DNA of 58,008 nt from Wenzhouxiangella sp. (GCA_007123575.1 SKKV01000141.1:1-58008), one strand, 5' to 3'. Shown: positions 1 to 8,432, counted from the first letter of the stretch. Numbers and translations: made by a program. The notes: generated by a model from the sequence alone, not told the origin.

Positions 1-500
1 CCCAGCGCATCGCCGAACGCTGCTCGGCTGGTGTGCGATCTTCCGACGGTTGCGGCCTCTTCGGCTTGCCGCATTGCCCTCGGCGGGCCGGTGTGATCCG
101 CGCCCTGTAGGGGCTGTTCGGCGCAAACACACGCGCGACGGCTTCGCTCCCTTACTGCTTGCGCTCCGCGCAAGACGTGCGGTCGCTCTCGCCTGCACGC
201 GCGACGAACTGGTAGAGCAGTGTTTGTTCGGGTCGGTGGCGCTGGTACCCAACACTGTGCATGTCCAGACGGCCTGCCCCTCATCGGCTTGCGTCATGCC
301 AAACGGCAGGATCGCAAGCAGCGGGCACACTGTCAGTCGGTCAATGGCTCGTTATCGAGTAGGAAATCGAACCGCCATGGGTCTCGTCAAGGAGGGCGGG
401 CAAGGCACCCGGCGTCCGCGCCGAGGCGGGTGACGGTGTCCCTGCCGGCCGGTGGATGACGCGATGGGCCGCCGGCTGGATTGCTGCGGAGACGAATCAT
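1..500. other. Stretch without a supported gene
   Basis: I see no convincing gene in this stretch. The open frames here are short, rich in Arg, Ala and Ser, and lack recognisable motifs or ribosome binding sites. A small inverted repeat (CTTGCGC-TCC-GCGCAAG, about 157-173) is present. The segment may be a decayed mobile or accessory region, but nothing in it identifies a parent element. Confidence 0.5.
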
Positions 501-507
501 GAGTGTG

Positions 508-526
508 GGTAGTAATTTTTACCACC
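508..526. promoter_or_regulatory. Palindromic operator of the toxin-antitoxin operon
   Basis: The sequence GGTAGTAATTTTTACCACC is an interrupted palindrome with 9-base arms around a central T, matching at 7 of 9 positions. It lies about 45 bases before the antitoxin start and next to a TATGCT sequence that could be a -10 box. Ribbon-helix-helix antitoxins of the ParD type usually repress their own operon by binding such sites, so an autoregulatory operator is the natural reading. Binding itself is inferred. Confidence 0.5.
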
Positions 527-569
527 CTATGCTACTTTGCTGAAATCACAGCTTAAAGAGGTCAAGACC

Positions 570-854
570 ATGTCTGCCCGAAACGCCAAGAGCATCGCGC
601 TGACGCCGCAATGGGCTCGCTGGGTCGACGATCTGGTGGCCAGCGGGGAGTACCAGAGCGCCAGCGAGGTGGTCAGGGATGGCCTGCGCGCCCTGCATGA
701 TGATCGCGAGCGGCGCGAGGCCGAACTGGCCGAGATTCGCGCACGCCTTAAGCTTGCGCTGAAGGAGGCGGATGCCGGCACCTTGGCCGAGGGCTCGGGC
801 GAGGCTGCGGTCAAGCGCGCCTTTGACCGCGCGCGCGCAGCCATGTCCGCGTGA
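570..854 (+). CDS. parD: ParD-like ribbon-helix-helix antitoxin
   Basis: This 94-residue protein resembles type II antitoxins of the ParD/CopG group. The N-terminal part (SIALTPQWARWVDDLVASG, then YQSASEVVRDGLRAL, about residues 8-45) fits a DNA-binding ribbon-helix-helix. The charged helical C-terminus should wrap and neutralise the toxin. The ATG is chosen because AAAGAGGTC precedes it at good spacing; an in-frame TTG lies 33 bases upstream. Its stop overlaps the GTG of the following ParE-like toxin, so the two are translationally coupled. It probably represses the operon through the palindrome upstream. The family call is firm; the specific symbol is by similarity only. Confidence 0.85.
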   Translation: MSARNAKSIALTPQWARWVDDLVASGEYQSASEVVRDGLRALHDDRERREAELAEIRARLKLALKEADAGTLAEGSGEAAVKRAFDRARAAMSA

Positions 855-1174
855 AGCCCTGGCGACTGACCCGGCGCGCCGAGGACAGCCTGGTGGAAAT
901 CTTTGCCTGGACCCTGGACCGGTTTGGCGAGCGCCAGGCCATCGCCTACCGCGATACGCTGATCGAGCGCATCGATGCCATTGCCTCAGGCCAGCCGCCA
1001 CATCCCCGACCGTGCGGCCTGTTGATGGGCGGGCATCCCGGCGCCAATGACCTCGTGTATTACCGGGAAGGCGGTCACTACATCATCATGCGCAACTCGG
1101 AAGAGGCGTTGATTGTGCTTGAATTCTTTCACCAGGCCACTGACCTGCCCCGGCACCTCGAGGCCTTGAAGTGA
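851..1174 (+). CDS. parE: ParE/RelE-superfamily toxin
   Basis: A 107-residue protein of the RelE/ParE fold. The pattern LTRRAEDSLVEIFAWTLDRF at the N-terminus, then a helix with QAIAYRDTLIERIDAIA, and the C-terminal strands LVYYREGGHYIIM and ALIVLEFFH are typical of ParE-type toxins. ParE proteins poison DNA gyrase whereas RelE proteins cleave mRNA; the sequence looks closer to ParE, but the target cannot be settled by eye. Translation starts at a GTG whose last bases form the antitoxin stop (GTGA overlap). Length is normal and I see no disruption, so the module looks intact. Confidence 0.85.
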   Translation: MKPWRLTRRAEDSLVEIFAWTLDRFGERQAIAYRDTLIERIDAIASGQPPHPRPCGLLMGGHPGANDLVYYREGGHYIIMRNSEEALIVLEFFHQATDLPRHLEALK

Positions 1175-1227
1175 CCCACGCGGCAAATCGATATTGTTCC
1201 CCGTTTCGCGCATAAGGACTAACCAAC

Positions 1228-1704
1228 ATGGATCTGGAACTGAATGGCAAGGTCGCGCTGGTTACCGGCGCCAGCCGCGGTATCGGGCGAGCGATCGCCG
1301 AAGGACTGGCTGCCGAAGGCGCACGACTGGTGATCGCGGCGCGCGGCTCGTCCGCGCTGGAGGAGGCCAAACGCGCGCTGGAGGAAATGGGGGCCGAGGT
1401 GCTAGCCGTGCCGACGGATGTCGAAAGCCTGGATCCGCCGCAGTTCGACATGCCATTGCTGCACGGACGCATGTCCGGCCAGTATTTGTTTGACGGCATC
1501 CCGTCGACCGGTTTGCAGCTGATCGTGGGCGAGTTGGCTGACGATACCAACTTCATCTTCGCCCGCAAAAACACGAACCACCGAAGTCACCGAAAACACC
1601 GAAAGATACGATCAAGTATTTCGGTGTCTTCGGTGTTTTCGGTGGTTCCTGAAGGTTTTTTTAGCGCAGCTTTGCTGGCGAGTGCCATTGCAATAAATCG
1701 GTAA
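1228..1704 (+). pseudogene. Truncated short-chain dehydrogenase (SDR) fragment
   Basis: The first 70 or so codons read as the N-terminus of a classical SDR or FabG-like reductase, with the cofactor motif VTGASRGIGRAIAEGLA and the second strand region ending in VPTDVESLD. After about position 1437 the similarity stops abruptly. The rest of the frame runs through unrelated sequence and then a hairpin repeat, ending at 1704. The catalytic Ser-Tyr-Lys segment is absent, so the product cannot be an active SDR. A deletion or insertion at the junction is the likely cause. The start ATG has only weak Shine-Dalgarno support. Confidence 0.75.
1576..1661. repeat. Imperfect hairpin built of CACCGAA units, followed by a T-run
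   Basis: Left arm 1576-1609 and right arm 1616-1647 are imperfect inverted copies of each other, 32-34 bases long with a 6-base loop. Each arm is itself made of degenerate repeats of CACCGAA. Seven T residues follow at about 1655-1661, so the RNA could act as a terminator for the + strand. It sits exactly where the SDR fragment runs out. This looks like a dispersed intergenic repeat rather than a simple terminator, because the arms are internally repetitive. Confidence 0.7.
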
Positions 1705-1760
1705 CATTCGGCTGATACGGTTGGAAATTGGCTCGCATCGGGTTCGCAAGCCCAGTCTTC

Positions 1761-3323
1761 ATGTTCTCTGCCTCCTCAATTTCGGCGCTCGCCTTGCGAC
1801 TTCTGGTCGCCTTGTTGCTTGGCGTCGGGCTAAGCGCCGCCGTGCTGGCCGAAGACCGGGACCCGCCGCCGTTGCCGGAGGTTGATGGCTTTCCCAGCCA
1901 GCCAATTCGTCTGATTGTCTATACCAGCCCGGGCGGCCTGATTGATGTGACCGCGCGGCGTTTTGCCCGCATTGCCCAGGAAGTGGCCGACCACCCGTTT
2001 GCGGTAATCAATCGGCCTGGTGGCGGCGGCATTGTTGCTTTCGAGGAAGCCTTGCGCGAGCCGGCCGACGGGCATCGCTTCCTGGCCGTGACTCGGTCGA
2101 ATATCTCGAAGATGGTGGCCACTGGGCGCGAGGATCTAATCGATCGCATCCACTGGCACTCCTACATCATGGATAACGCCCATGTGCTGATCACCAACAA
2201 GGACGCAGGTCCAAGCAACTGGGATGAGTTGCTGGCGGTAAACGGCCAGCGCGATCAGCGCTGGCTGGGAGTGGATATTGGCGGCGTCAAGCATATATCT
2301 GGGGTCAAGATGGCCGAGCAGGCCGGGATCGACATGCGCTGGATTCCCTACGGGAGCGGTGGCGAGGCCGTCGCCGCGCTGCTCGGCGGGCTGGGCACGG
2401 CTTATCTGGGCAACCCGCGCGATGCGCTGACTTCCGACCGGCTGCGGGTGGTCGTGGTCGCTGCCGAAGAGCGACTGCGCGCGTTTCCCGATGCACCGAC
2501 GTTTGCCGAACTGGGCATCGAAGGTCTGGAGGACGAACTGATCTGGCGGGGGTTTGCTTTCCGCAAGGGCGTATCCGACGAGATTCATGCCTGGTACAGC
2601 GCGCTGATCCGCCAGGTGCTGCACGATCCGCGCTGGGTCAGCTCTTGGCAGCACGAGGCGGTCAATCTGCGCTACCGCTCCAGCGCCGAGTTCGAGCGCT
2701 TGGTCCAGCGCGACCGGGAAGAGTTTCGCCGCTACCTGGCCGACCTGGAACTGCTGCCAGGCAACGAAGACTCGGCCAGTGGCATCCGCCGCTTGAGCCA
2801 GGGCACCGGGCTGTTTGGCGCCATCGGCACCGCCGCGGCGCTGATTGTCGGTCTCGCCCTGGTGCTACCGCGCCATACCGGCAAGGTCAGGGCCGGTGAG
2901 CTGGCGTTGCTCAGCGCGCTATCGGCAGCCGGCGTGATACTTTTGCTGATGAGCCTGGCCCTGCCACTGGCCAACCCGGTTGACCCGATCGGCGCCGGCG
3001 GCGTGCCAAGGCTTTGGATTGCCGTGCTGCTACCGCTGGCCGCCTGGCAGGTCTGGCGCTGCCTGCAAAGCCCGCGGGAGCCGGAGCCTGCGCTGCAGAC
3101 CGGCCGCATGCTCGGCGCTGTTGGACTGTTCCTGGCCTACCTGCTGCTGATTCCCGTGCTCGGCTACCTGCTGACTTCGCTGATCTACATGCCCACCCTG
3201 ATCTGGTACCTGGGCTATCGCCGCCTGGTCGTGATCGCGGCGCTGACCGTTTCCTGGCTGTTATTCTCGGAGTTCGTGTTCCAGCGCCTGCTCCACGTCG
3301 ACCTGCCGCGCGGGTTCTGGTAA
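1761..3323 (+). CDS. TctC-type substrate-binding protein fused to TctB-like membrane domain
   Basis: About 520 residues. After a signal-like hydrophobic segment (residues 8-30), residues 45-330 match the periplasmic tricarboxylate-binding (TctC/Bug) family, with QPIRLIVYTSPGGLIDVTAR and a typical C-terminal hinge region. Residues 350-520 hold about five hydrophobic segments resembling the small TctB subunit, ending in LLHVDLPRGFW. The tctA gene begins 4 bases after the stop. In the usual system TctC, TctB and TctA are separate polypeptides, so this gene appears to join the first two. The start is uncertain: an in-frame TTG at 1728 would add 11 residues and has a GGA nearby; the ATG gives a cleaner signal sequence. 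Confidence 0.85.
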   Translation: MFSASSISALALRLLVALLLGVGLSAAVLAEDRDPPPLPEVDGFPSQPIRLIVYTSPGGLIDVTARRFARIAQEVADHPFAVINRPGGGGIVAFEEALREPADGHRFLAVTRSNISKMVATGREDLIDRIHWHSYIMDNAHVLITNKDAGPSNWDELLAVNGQRDQRWLGVDIGGVKHISGVKMAEQAGIDMRWIPYGSGGEAVAALLGGLGTAYLGNPRDALTSDRLRVVVVAAEERLRAFPDAPTFAELGIEGLEDELIWRGFAFRKGVSDEIHAWYSALIRQVLHDPRWVSSWQHEAVNLRYRSSAEFERLVQRDREEFRRYLADLELLPGNEDSASGIRRLSQGTGLFGAIGTAAALIVGLALVLPRHTGKVRAGELALLSALSAAGVILLLMSLALPLANPVDPIGAGGVPRLWIAVLLPLAAWQVWRCLQSPREPEPALQTGRMLGAVGLFLAYLLLIPVLGYLLTSLIYMPTLIWYLGYRRLVVIAALTVSWLLFSEFVFQRLLHVDLPRGFW

Positions 3324-3327
3324 ATCG

Positions 3328-4806
3328 ATGATTGAATCCTTGTTCGGGGGGCTGGGAACGGTCGTCGCGCTGGTCCCGCTGCTGACCATTGTCGCCGGCA
3401 TCGTCCTTGGCATTCTGATCGGCGCCATGCCCGGTTTGTCGCCGTCGATGGGCGTGGCTTTGATGGTGCCGTTCACCTACGGCATGTCGCCGACCCTGGC
3501 CCTGATCCTGCTGGTGGGGATTTACATCGGATCCAGCTACGGCGGCTCGATCACCGGCATCATGGTCAACGCGCCGGGCACGCCGTCGGCCGTGGTCACC
3601 GCCATTGACGGCTTCGCCTTGACCCGCCAGGGCAAACCGGCCACGGCCCTGGGTACCTCCATCGTCGCCTCGTCGGTCGGCGGCATGTTCGGCACCCTGA
3701 TCCTGATCCTTTTCTCGGTGCCGCTGGCTGCCGCCGCGGTGCGCTTCCACCCGTCTGAATATTTCGCCTTTGCCCTGTTCGGCATGGCCACGATTGCCAC
3801 CCTGGCCGGCGACAATTGGGGCAAGGCCTTTATCGCGATGATGGTCGGCCTGCTGATTGCCACCGTTGGCACCGATCCGATTTCGGGTGCCGAGCGCTTT
3901 ACCTTTGACAAGACCGCCTTGTCCGACGGCTTCATGCTGATCCCGGCGCTGATCGGCATTTTTGCCTTGAGCGAGGTGTTTCGGGGTATTGAAAAGGGCG
4001 AGATGCGGCTGGAAAAACTGGGCAAGGTGACCGATCGCTGGCCACGATTTGCCCACTATTGGAAGCTCAAATGGGTCACCCTGCGCTCGGGTGCCATCGG
4101 CACCCTGGTTGGCGTTTTTCCCGGTGCGGGCGCCACCATTGGCTCGTTTATCAGCTACGGCCTGGCCAAGCGCTTCAGCCGCCATCCCGAGCAGTTTGGG
4201 CAGGGCAGTCCGGAGGGTGTGACCGCTTCCGAGGCGGCCGATTCCGGCTCGGTCGGTGGCGCTATGGTGCCGCTGCTGGCCCTGGGCATTCCAGGCAGCG
4301 CAACCACGGCAGTGCTGATCGGGGCAATGATGATTCACGACCTGACACCCGGCCCGCAGCTGTTTATTCGCAGCCCGGAGATGATCTATGCGATCTTTGC
4401 GGCCATGCTGGTTGCCCAGTTCGTGCTGCTGATTGTAGGCATGGCCGGGGGCAGGCTGTGGGTGATGGTGGCCCATATTCCGAAAGAACTGTTGTATGTG
4501 CTGATCACGATGATGGCGTTGATCGGCTCATACGCGGTTCGAAACTCACTGTTCGATGTCTTCGCCTGCTTGGGCTTCGGCCTGCTCGGCTGGATTCTGC
4601 GCCGCTACGGATACCCGCTGGCGCCGGTCATTCTGGGTCTGGTCCTGGGCAGTATTGCCGAGACCAACTTCCGTCGGGCCATCATGATGGATGGCTTCAG
4701 CGTGTTTTTCACCCGCCCCCTGACCTTGATTCTGATTCTTCTGGCCGTGGCGTCTTTCCTGATTCCGCTATCCGGGCGTTTGCGAAGCAATCGGCATCGG
4801 GCTTGA
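3328..4806 (+). CDS. tctA: Tripartite tricarboxylate transporter, large permease TctA
   Basis: A 492-residue polytopic inner-membrane protein of the TctA family. Typical segments include GILIGAMPGLSPSMGVALMVPFT near residue 30 and YIGSSYGGSITGIMVNAPGTPSAV near residue 70, and a second inverted half with GVFPGAGATIGSFISYGLAKR and ALGIPGSATTAVLIGAMMIH. It carries the transport pathway of this secondary, ion-driven carboxylate importer and needs a TctC binding protein and a TctB subunit, both supplied by the fused gene just upstream. Length is normal. The substrate cannot be predicted; citrate, other carboxylates and aromatic acids are all known for the family. Confidence 0.95.
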   Translation: MIESLFGGLGTVVALVPLLTIVAGIVLGILIGAMPGLSPSMGVALMVPFTYGMSPTLALILLVGIYIGSSYGGSITGIMVNAPGTPSAVVTAIDGFALTRQGKPATALGTSIVASSVGGMFGTLILILFSVPLAAAAVRFHPSEYFAFALFGMATIATLAGDNWGKAFIAMMVGLLIATVGTDPISGAERFTFDKTALSDGFMLIPALIGIFALSEVFRGIEKGEMRLEKLGKVTDRWPRFAHYWKLKWVTLRSGAIGTLVGVFPGAGATIGSFISYGLAKRFSRHPEQFGQGSPEGVTASEAADSGSVGGAMVPLLALGIPGSATTAVLIGAMMIHDLTPGPQLFIRSPEMIYAIFAAMLVAQFVLLIVGMAGGRLWVMVAHIPKELLYVLITMMALIGSYAVRNSLFDVFACLGFGLLGWILRRYGYPLAPVILGLVLGSIAETNFRRAIMMDGFSVFFTRPLTLILILLAVASFLIPLSGRLRSNRHRA

Positions 4807-4829
4807 TGACTTGCTGGTACCGGGATGGG

Positions 4830-6140
4830 TTAAAGGCCGGTAGCGATGGGTTCGAACAAGCGGGGAATCTGATCACAGCAGCGCGACTCTCCCAGCTCGA
4901 TCACCTGGCCTTCCTGTAGGACAGCACCGGTATCCAACCCATTGAGCTTCTTGAGCGCACGGACCGGAACGCCCTGGTCGCGAGCAATGCCCCAGATCGT
5001 GTCCCCCGGCTGCACGCGGTACTGGTCTGGCAGCAGGGCGGGTTCGCCCGGCGGAATCTGGATCAGCTCTCCCGTTCTGACTTCGGTGCGGCTGTCCATG
5101 CCGTTGCTGCGGCGTATTGCGGCAACGCCGACTGAATAGCGCTGCGATAGCGACCATAAGGTTTCACCCTGAACAACCTGATGCCAGTTACGACTTTCCG
5201 GCCGACGACTTGCCTTTTCCGCCAGCAATAACTGGCGAGAATGGTGATACTGAGCGCCTTTTCCATTGCCGCCCGCGCTCGGCCTGGCCAGGTCAAGCGC
5301 GGCCAGCACGCGCTTATGATCCGATGCATGAACGTGCAGTTTCCGACCAGGCTCTACGGGGGCATCGATCTGACCCAGGCCTGCATTCAGCGCGACCAGC
5401 GAGGCCGGGTCGAGGTCGGCATGCACCACCAGCCGGGCCAGATCCACCGCCGCAGGCAACTGGATGCTGACCGCGCGACGTGCCGGCACCGGGGCCGGCC
5501 AGCGGTATTCAAAACGATCAGGCGCTGCAAGCAGGCAGGCCAGGCCCATCAGTCTGGCCAGGTAAACCCGGGTTTCTCCGGGCAGGGCCTCGCTATGCCA
5601 TGGCTGTGGACCAATCTGTCCATTCAGGTGCAAACGGCCAACGCGACCGGGGCCCGCATTGTAGGCGGCCAGAGCCAGGTCCCAGCGGCGCCCCAATCGC
5701 CAGTACAGGGTCTCCAGGTAGTTCAGGCCACCGGCAATGGAGATCGGCAGATCGCGGCGCGCGTCGAAGCTTTCGTCAATGGTCAAGCCCAACTCCAGCG
5801 CGGTCTGCTCCATCAACTGCCAGGCGCCGGCCGCGCCGCGCCGGGAGAACGCATAGGCGTCAAACCCGCTTTCCAGAATGGGTACCAGGGCGATTTCACC
5901 GGGCAGCCGTCGAACCTCGATCTCGGTGGCAAGCAGTTCCACCCATGGCTCAGCCCGATTCAGCACCTGATCCAGAAAATCGGGATGAGCGGCGTAGTGG
6001 CGTGTCCACTCCAGTACCGAATCGTCAGCCGCGCAGGCATCCAGGGAGAACTGGTCAACCAGTCGCTGCCAGTGCTCTGCTGTCGCGGTCGCAGACAGCA
6101 ACCATGCCGGCAGCAGCAACGTCCAGGCCAGCTTGTTCAT
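4830..6140 (-). CDS. mltD: Membrane-bound lytic murein transglycosylase D-like, two LysM domains
   Basis: A 436-residue exported enzyme that should cleave peptidoglycan glycan strands with formation of 1,6-anhydroMurNAc. Residues 1-21 form a signal peptide. The SLT/MltD catalytic domain covers about 70-215, with the catalytic glutamate E90 in PILESGFDAYAFSRRGAAGA and the AYNAGPGRV motif. Two LysM modules follow (WHQVVQGETLWSLSQRYSV and YRVQPGDTIWGIARDQGV). The ATG is well supported by GGAGG nine bases upstream; longer frames upstream lack this. I see no clear lipobox cysteine, unlike E. coli MltD. It converges with tctA. Confidence 0.93.
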   Translation of the reverse strand: MNKLAWTLLLPAWLLSATATAEHWQRLVDQFSLDACAADDSVLEWTRHYAAHPDFLDQVLNRAEPWVELLATEIEVRRLPGEIALVPILESGFDAYAFSRRGAAGAWQLMEQTALELGLTIDESFDARRDLPISIAGGLNYLETLYWRLGRRWDLALAAYNAGPGRVGRLHLNGQIGPQPWHSEALPGETRVYLARLMGLACLLAAPDRFEYRWPAPVPARRAVSIQLPAAVDLARLVVHADLDPASLVALNAGLGQIDAPVEPGRKLHVHASDHKRVLAALDLARPSAGGNGKGAQYHHSRQLLLAEKASRRPESRNWHQVVQGETLWSLSQRYSVGVAAIRRSNGMDSRTEVRTGELIQIPPGEPALLPDQYRVQPGDTIWGIARDQGVPVRALKKLNGLDTGAVLQEGQVIELGESRCCDQIPRLFEPIATGL

Positions 6141-6266
6141 GATCGTTCCTCCATTGCAAGCATGTCGCCCCCTGCCGCGGGCGAGCATTGTGCCGCATTC
6201 GGAGCGCCATCGCCAGCCGAGCGACCTGAACGGCAATTGGCTATCATGCTCGGCTTTCAGGCCTAG

Positions 6267-7478
6267 TTGTTACGCGTGACCACTACTGAAAGTCTGTTGC
6301 TGGCCCTGGCCATTGTGCTGGCCGTGCCCTACCTGATCTGGCGCCTCGGTCAAACCGAGCGCTGGGCGCCGCTGGTCGTGATTCAGATCCTGACCGGGAT
6401 CGCGCTGGGACCTGGGCTGCTGGGCGCGCTCTTTCCGCAGGCCTACCAGGCCATTTTCACCACCGAGGTTATCCTGATGCTCGGCGGCATTGCCACCTGG
6501 GGGGTGATCCTGTTCGTCTGGCTGGCCGGCCTGGAGCTGGACCTGCCCCAGGCCTGGGTCAATCGGCGCGACAGCCTGGTCACGGCCGGCTTCGCCCTGC
6601 TTGTGCCCATCATTTGTGGTGGCCTGGTCGGCATTTTGCTGCTCATGCACAACGCCGACTGGATGGGCCCGGCCGCCCAGCCCTGGCAGTTCGTAGCCGG
6701 CATTGGCATGGCCTGCTCGGTCACGGCCCTGCCGATCCTGATCCTGCTGATGGAAAAACTCGATATCCTGCGCCGCCCCCTGGGCCAGCGCGTACTGCGC
6801 TATGCCAGCCTGGACGATATCGCGATCTGGGGCGTGCTGGCCTTGATCCTGGTCGACTATGAGCGCATGGGCAAGCAGGCCACGTTCATCATCGGTTTCG
6901 TGGTTGCCACCTGGGTGATGCGCCGCAGCCTGCCGCGCCTGCCGACGGCCGATCGCTGGTTTGTCGCCCTGGTCTGGCTGGCCCTGTGCGCGCTGGCGGC
7001 CGACTGGGCCGGCCTGCACTACATGGTTGGCGCCTTCTTAGCCGGCGCGGTGATGGAGAGCAAGTGGCTGGGACAGGAGCAGCTTGACCGACTGCGCCAC
7101 ATCCTGCTGCTGATCATGATGCCGGTGTTTTTCCTCTCTACCGGTCTTCGCACGGAGTGGGAAATGGGCGGTATCGCGGTGCTGGTGATCGCCGCCGCCC
7201 TGCTGGCTGCGGCCGTGATCGGCAAGCTCGGCGGTGTCGCCATCGCCGGCAAGCTGCTGGACTGGCCGCCGGGCCAGGCGCGCGTGGTCGGCTGGCTGCT
7301 GCAGACCAAGGCCCTGATCATGATCATCTTCGCCAACATCCTGCTTGACCGCCAGGTGATCAGCGCCGAGATATTTACCTCCCTGCTGCTGATGGCGGCG
7401 GCCAGCACGATGCTGACGATACCGATGGTGGTGAAGAGCGGGAAAAGGGAAAAGGGAAAAGGGGAAGGGGTGGCTTGA
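6267..7478 (+). CDS. CPA2-family cation:proton antiporter
   Basis: A 403-residue membrane protein with about twelve transmembrane segments, of the monovalent cation:proton antiporter-2 (Kef-type exchanger) family. The unwound-helix region SVTALPILILLMEKL and the ion-site pair RYASLDDIAIWG around residues 175-190 are characteristic. It has no C-terminal TrkA-N regulatory domain, so it is a bare exchanger. Translation probably starts at TTG, five bases after AGG; a GTG three codons later is an alternative. The last dozen residues (KREKGKGEG) are encoded by a GGGAAAA repeat tract and are probably not part of the ancestral protein. Confidence 0.88.
   Translation: MLRVTTTESLLLALAIVLAVPYLIWRLGQTERWAPLVVIQILTGIALGPGLLGALFPQAYQAIFTTEVILMLGGIATWGVILFVWLAGLELDLPQAWVNRRDSLVTAGFALLVPIICGGLVGILLLMHNADWMGPAAQPWQFVAGIGMACSVTALPILILLMEKLDILRRPLGQRVLRYASLDDIAIWGVLALILVDYERMGKQATFIIGFVVATWVMRRSLPRLPTADRWFVALVWLALCALAADWAGLHYMVGAFLAGAVMESKWLGQEQLDRLRHILLLIMMPVFFLSTGLRTEWEMGGIAVLVIAAALLAAAVIGKLGGVAIAGKLLDWPPGQARVVGWLLQTKALIMIIFANILLDRQVISAEIFTSLLLMAAASTMLTIPMVVKSGKREKGKGEGVA
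7440..7473 (+). repeat. GGGAAAA heptamer tract
   Basis: Three to four tandem copies of the heptamer GGGAAAA, degenerating to GGGGAAGGGG, occupy the very end of the antiporter gene and encode its Lys/Gly/Glu-rich tail. The tract lies 60 bases from the end of oleB, and another heptamer cluster lies beyond oleB's start. Similar heptamer arrays are known as short tandemly repeated sequences in some bacteria; the match here is in form only. Confidence 0.7.
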
Positions 7479-7483
7479 GTTGG

Positions 7484-7526
7484 CTTCAGGTCGTGGGGCC
7501 AAGGCAGGCACTGTGGCCTCCTGAAG
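7484..7526. terminator. Hairpin between convergent antiporter and oleB genes
   Basis: CTTCAGG (7484-7490) pairs with CCTGAAG (7520-7526), and an inner GGGGCCA/TGGCCTC pair extends the stem. The structure sits between the two convergent stop codons and could serve both strands. No clear T-run follows on either side, so an intrinsic terminator is only a moderate call. Confidence 0.4.
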
Positions 7527-7532
7527 GCTTCA

Positions 7533-8432
7533 CTATTTGCTGGCCAGGAAGCTGCGGATCCAGGGGACGATACGGTCGGCGGCATCTTCGAGGACATAAT
7601 GGCCGGCATCTTCCAGGTACTCGATGCGGGCTTCGGGCAGGCGTTCGCGCCAGATGGCCAAAACCTTGTCGTTGAAAACGAAATCTTTGGCGCCCCAGGC
7701 AATCAGCACCGGCTTGGCGGCCAGCTGGTCCAGGCGCTGCTCGGTTTCGGCCAGCACTGACCAGGCCGGATCGCTTTCGCTTAAAGGAATGTCCTGGACA
7801 AAGCGCAGGGTTGCCAGGCGCTGATCCGGGCTGCCCTGATACGGTGCGACCAAGCCCCTGGCAACCGCTTTCGGCAAACGGCGTTCAGTAGCCATACGCA
7901 CGGCCAGTCCGGAGAAGGCGTTGAAGCGGTTGATCAGAAATCCGCCCAATCCGGTGCGGGCGAAACGCAATGAGGCCGGCAGGCTTTCATCAGCCGGGAT
8001 ATTGAACGCCCAGGTATTGAGCAGAACAAGGCGGCGTACGCGCTCGGGATTGCGCACGGCCCAGGACAGGCCGATGGCCCCACCCCAGTCATGCACCACC
8101 AGATCCACCGGCCGGGTCGGCTCAACCGCATCCAGCCAGTGCCCGAGATCGGCTACCCGGCTGTCCAGGGTATAGCGGTAATCGCTATCACCGGGCCGAT
8201 CGGACAAGCCCATGCCGATATGGTCCGGCACCAGGCAGCGATGATTGTCGGCCAGCCCCTTGACCACCTCACGGTAGTAAAACGACCAGGTCGGATTGCC
8301 ATGAACCATGACCACGGGCTGGGCCGAGGCATCCCCCTCGTCCAGGTAATGCAGCCGATGACCGTCAGCCTGCTCGTGGAAGTGACTGGCGAAGGGATAA
8401 AGTTCGGAAGAAAACACGGGAAGAAGGCTCAA
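7533..8432 (-). CDS. oleB: OleB-like alpha/beta hydrolase (haloalkane dehalogenase fold)
   Basis: A 299-residue alpha/beta hydrolase of the haloalkane-dehalogenase type. It shows the oxyanion motif HGNPTWSFYYR, the nucleophile elbow VVHDWGGAIG with Asp115 and Trp116, acid Asp250 and the catalytic histidine H278 in AGHYVLED. In olefin biosynthesis OleB decarboxylates a cis-beta-lactone to the long-chain alkene. That role is favoured here because the gene directly upstream on the same strand is oleA; a plain haloalkane dehalogenase is the alternative. The start is doubtful: TTG at 8432 or GTG at 8417, neither with a good ribosome site, since the repeat cluster reaches into the upstream region. 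Confidence 0.8.
   Translation of the reverse strand: MSLLPVFSSELYPFASHFHEQADGHRLHYLDEGDASAQPVVMVHGNPTWSFYYREVVKGLADNHRCLVPDHIGMGLSDRPGDSDYRYTLDSRVADLGHWLDAVEPTRPVDLVVHDWGGAIGLSWAVRNPERVRRLVLLNTWAFNIPADESLPASLRFARTGLGGFLINRFNAFSGLAVRMATERRLPKAVARGLVAPYQGSPDQRLATLRFVQDIPLSESDPAWSVLAETEQRLDQLAAKPVLIAWGAKDFVFNDKVLAIWRERLPEARIEYLEDAGHYVLEDAADRIVPWIRSFLASK

Noticed and set aside
190..265. GGTAGAGCAG followed by paired-looking sequence, reminiscent of a tRNA D-arm
   Set aside because: No acceptor stem, anticodon arm or GGTTCGA-type T-loop can be fitted around it.
50..433. 127-codon open frame on the + strand
   Set aside because: Composition is Arg/Ala/Ser-rich without motifs, no ribosome site is present, and it looks like chance openness in GC-rich DNA.
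2911..4476. 521-codon open frame on the minus strand opposite the tct genes
   Set aside because: It is antisense to clear TctB/TctA coding sequence; the His/Gln/Gly-rich product is typical of a shadow frame.
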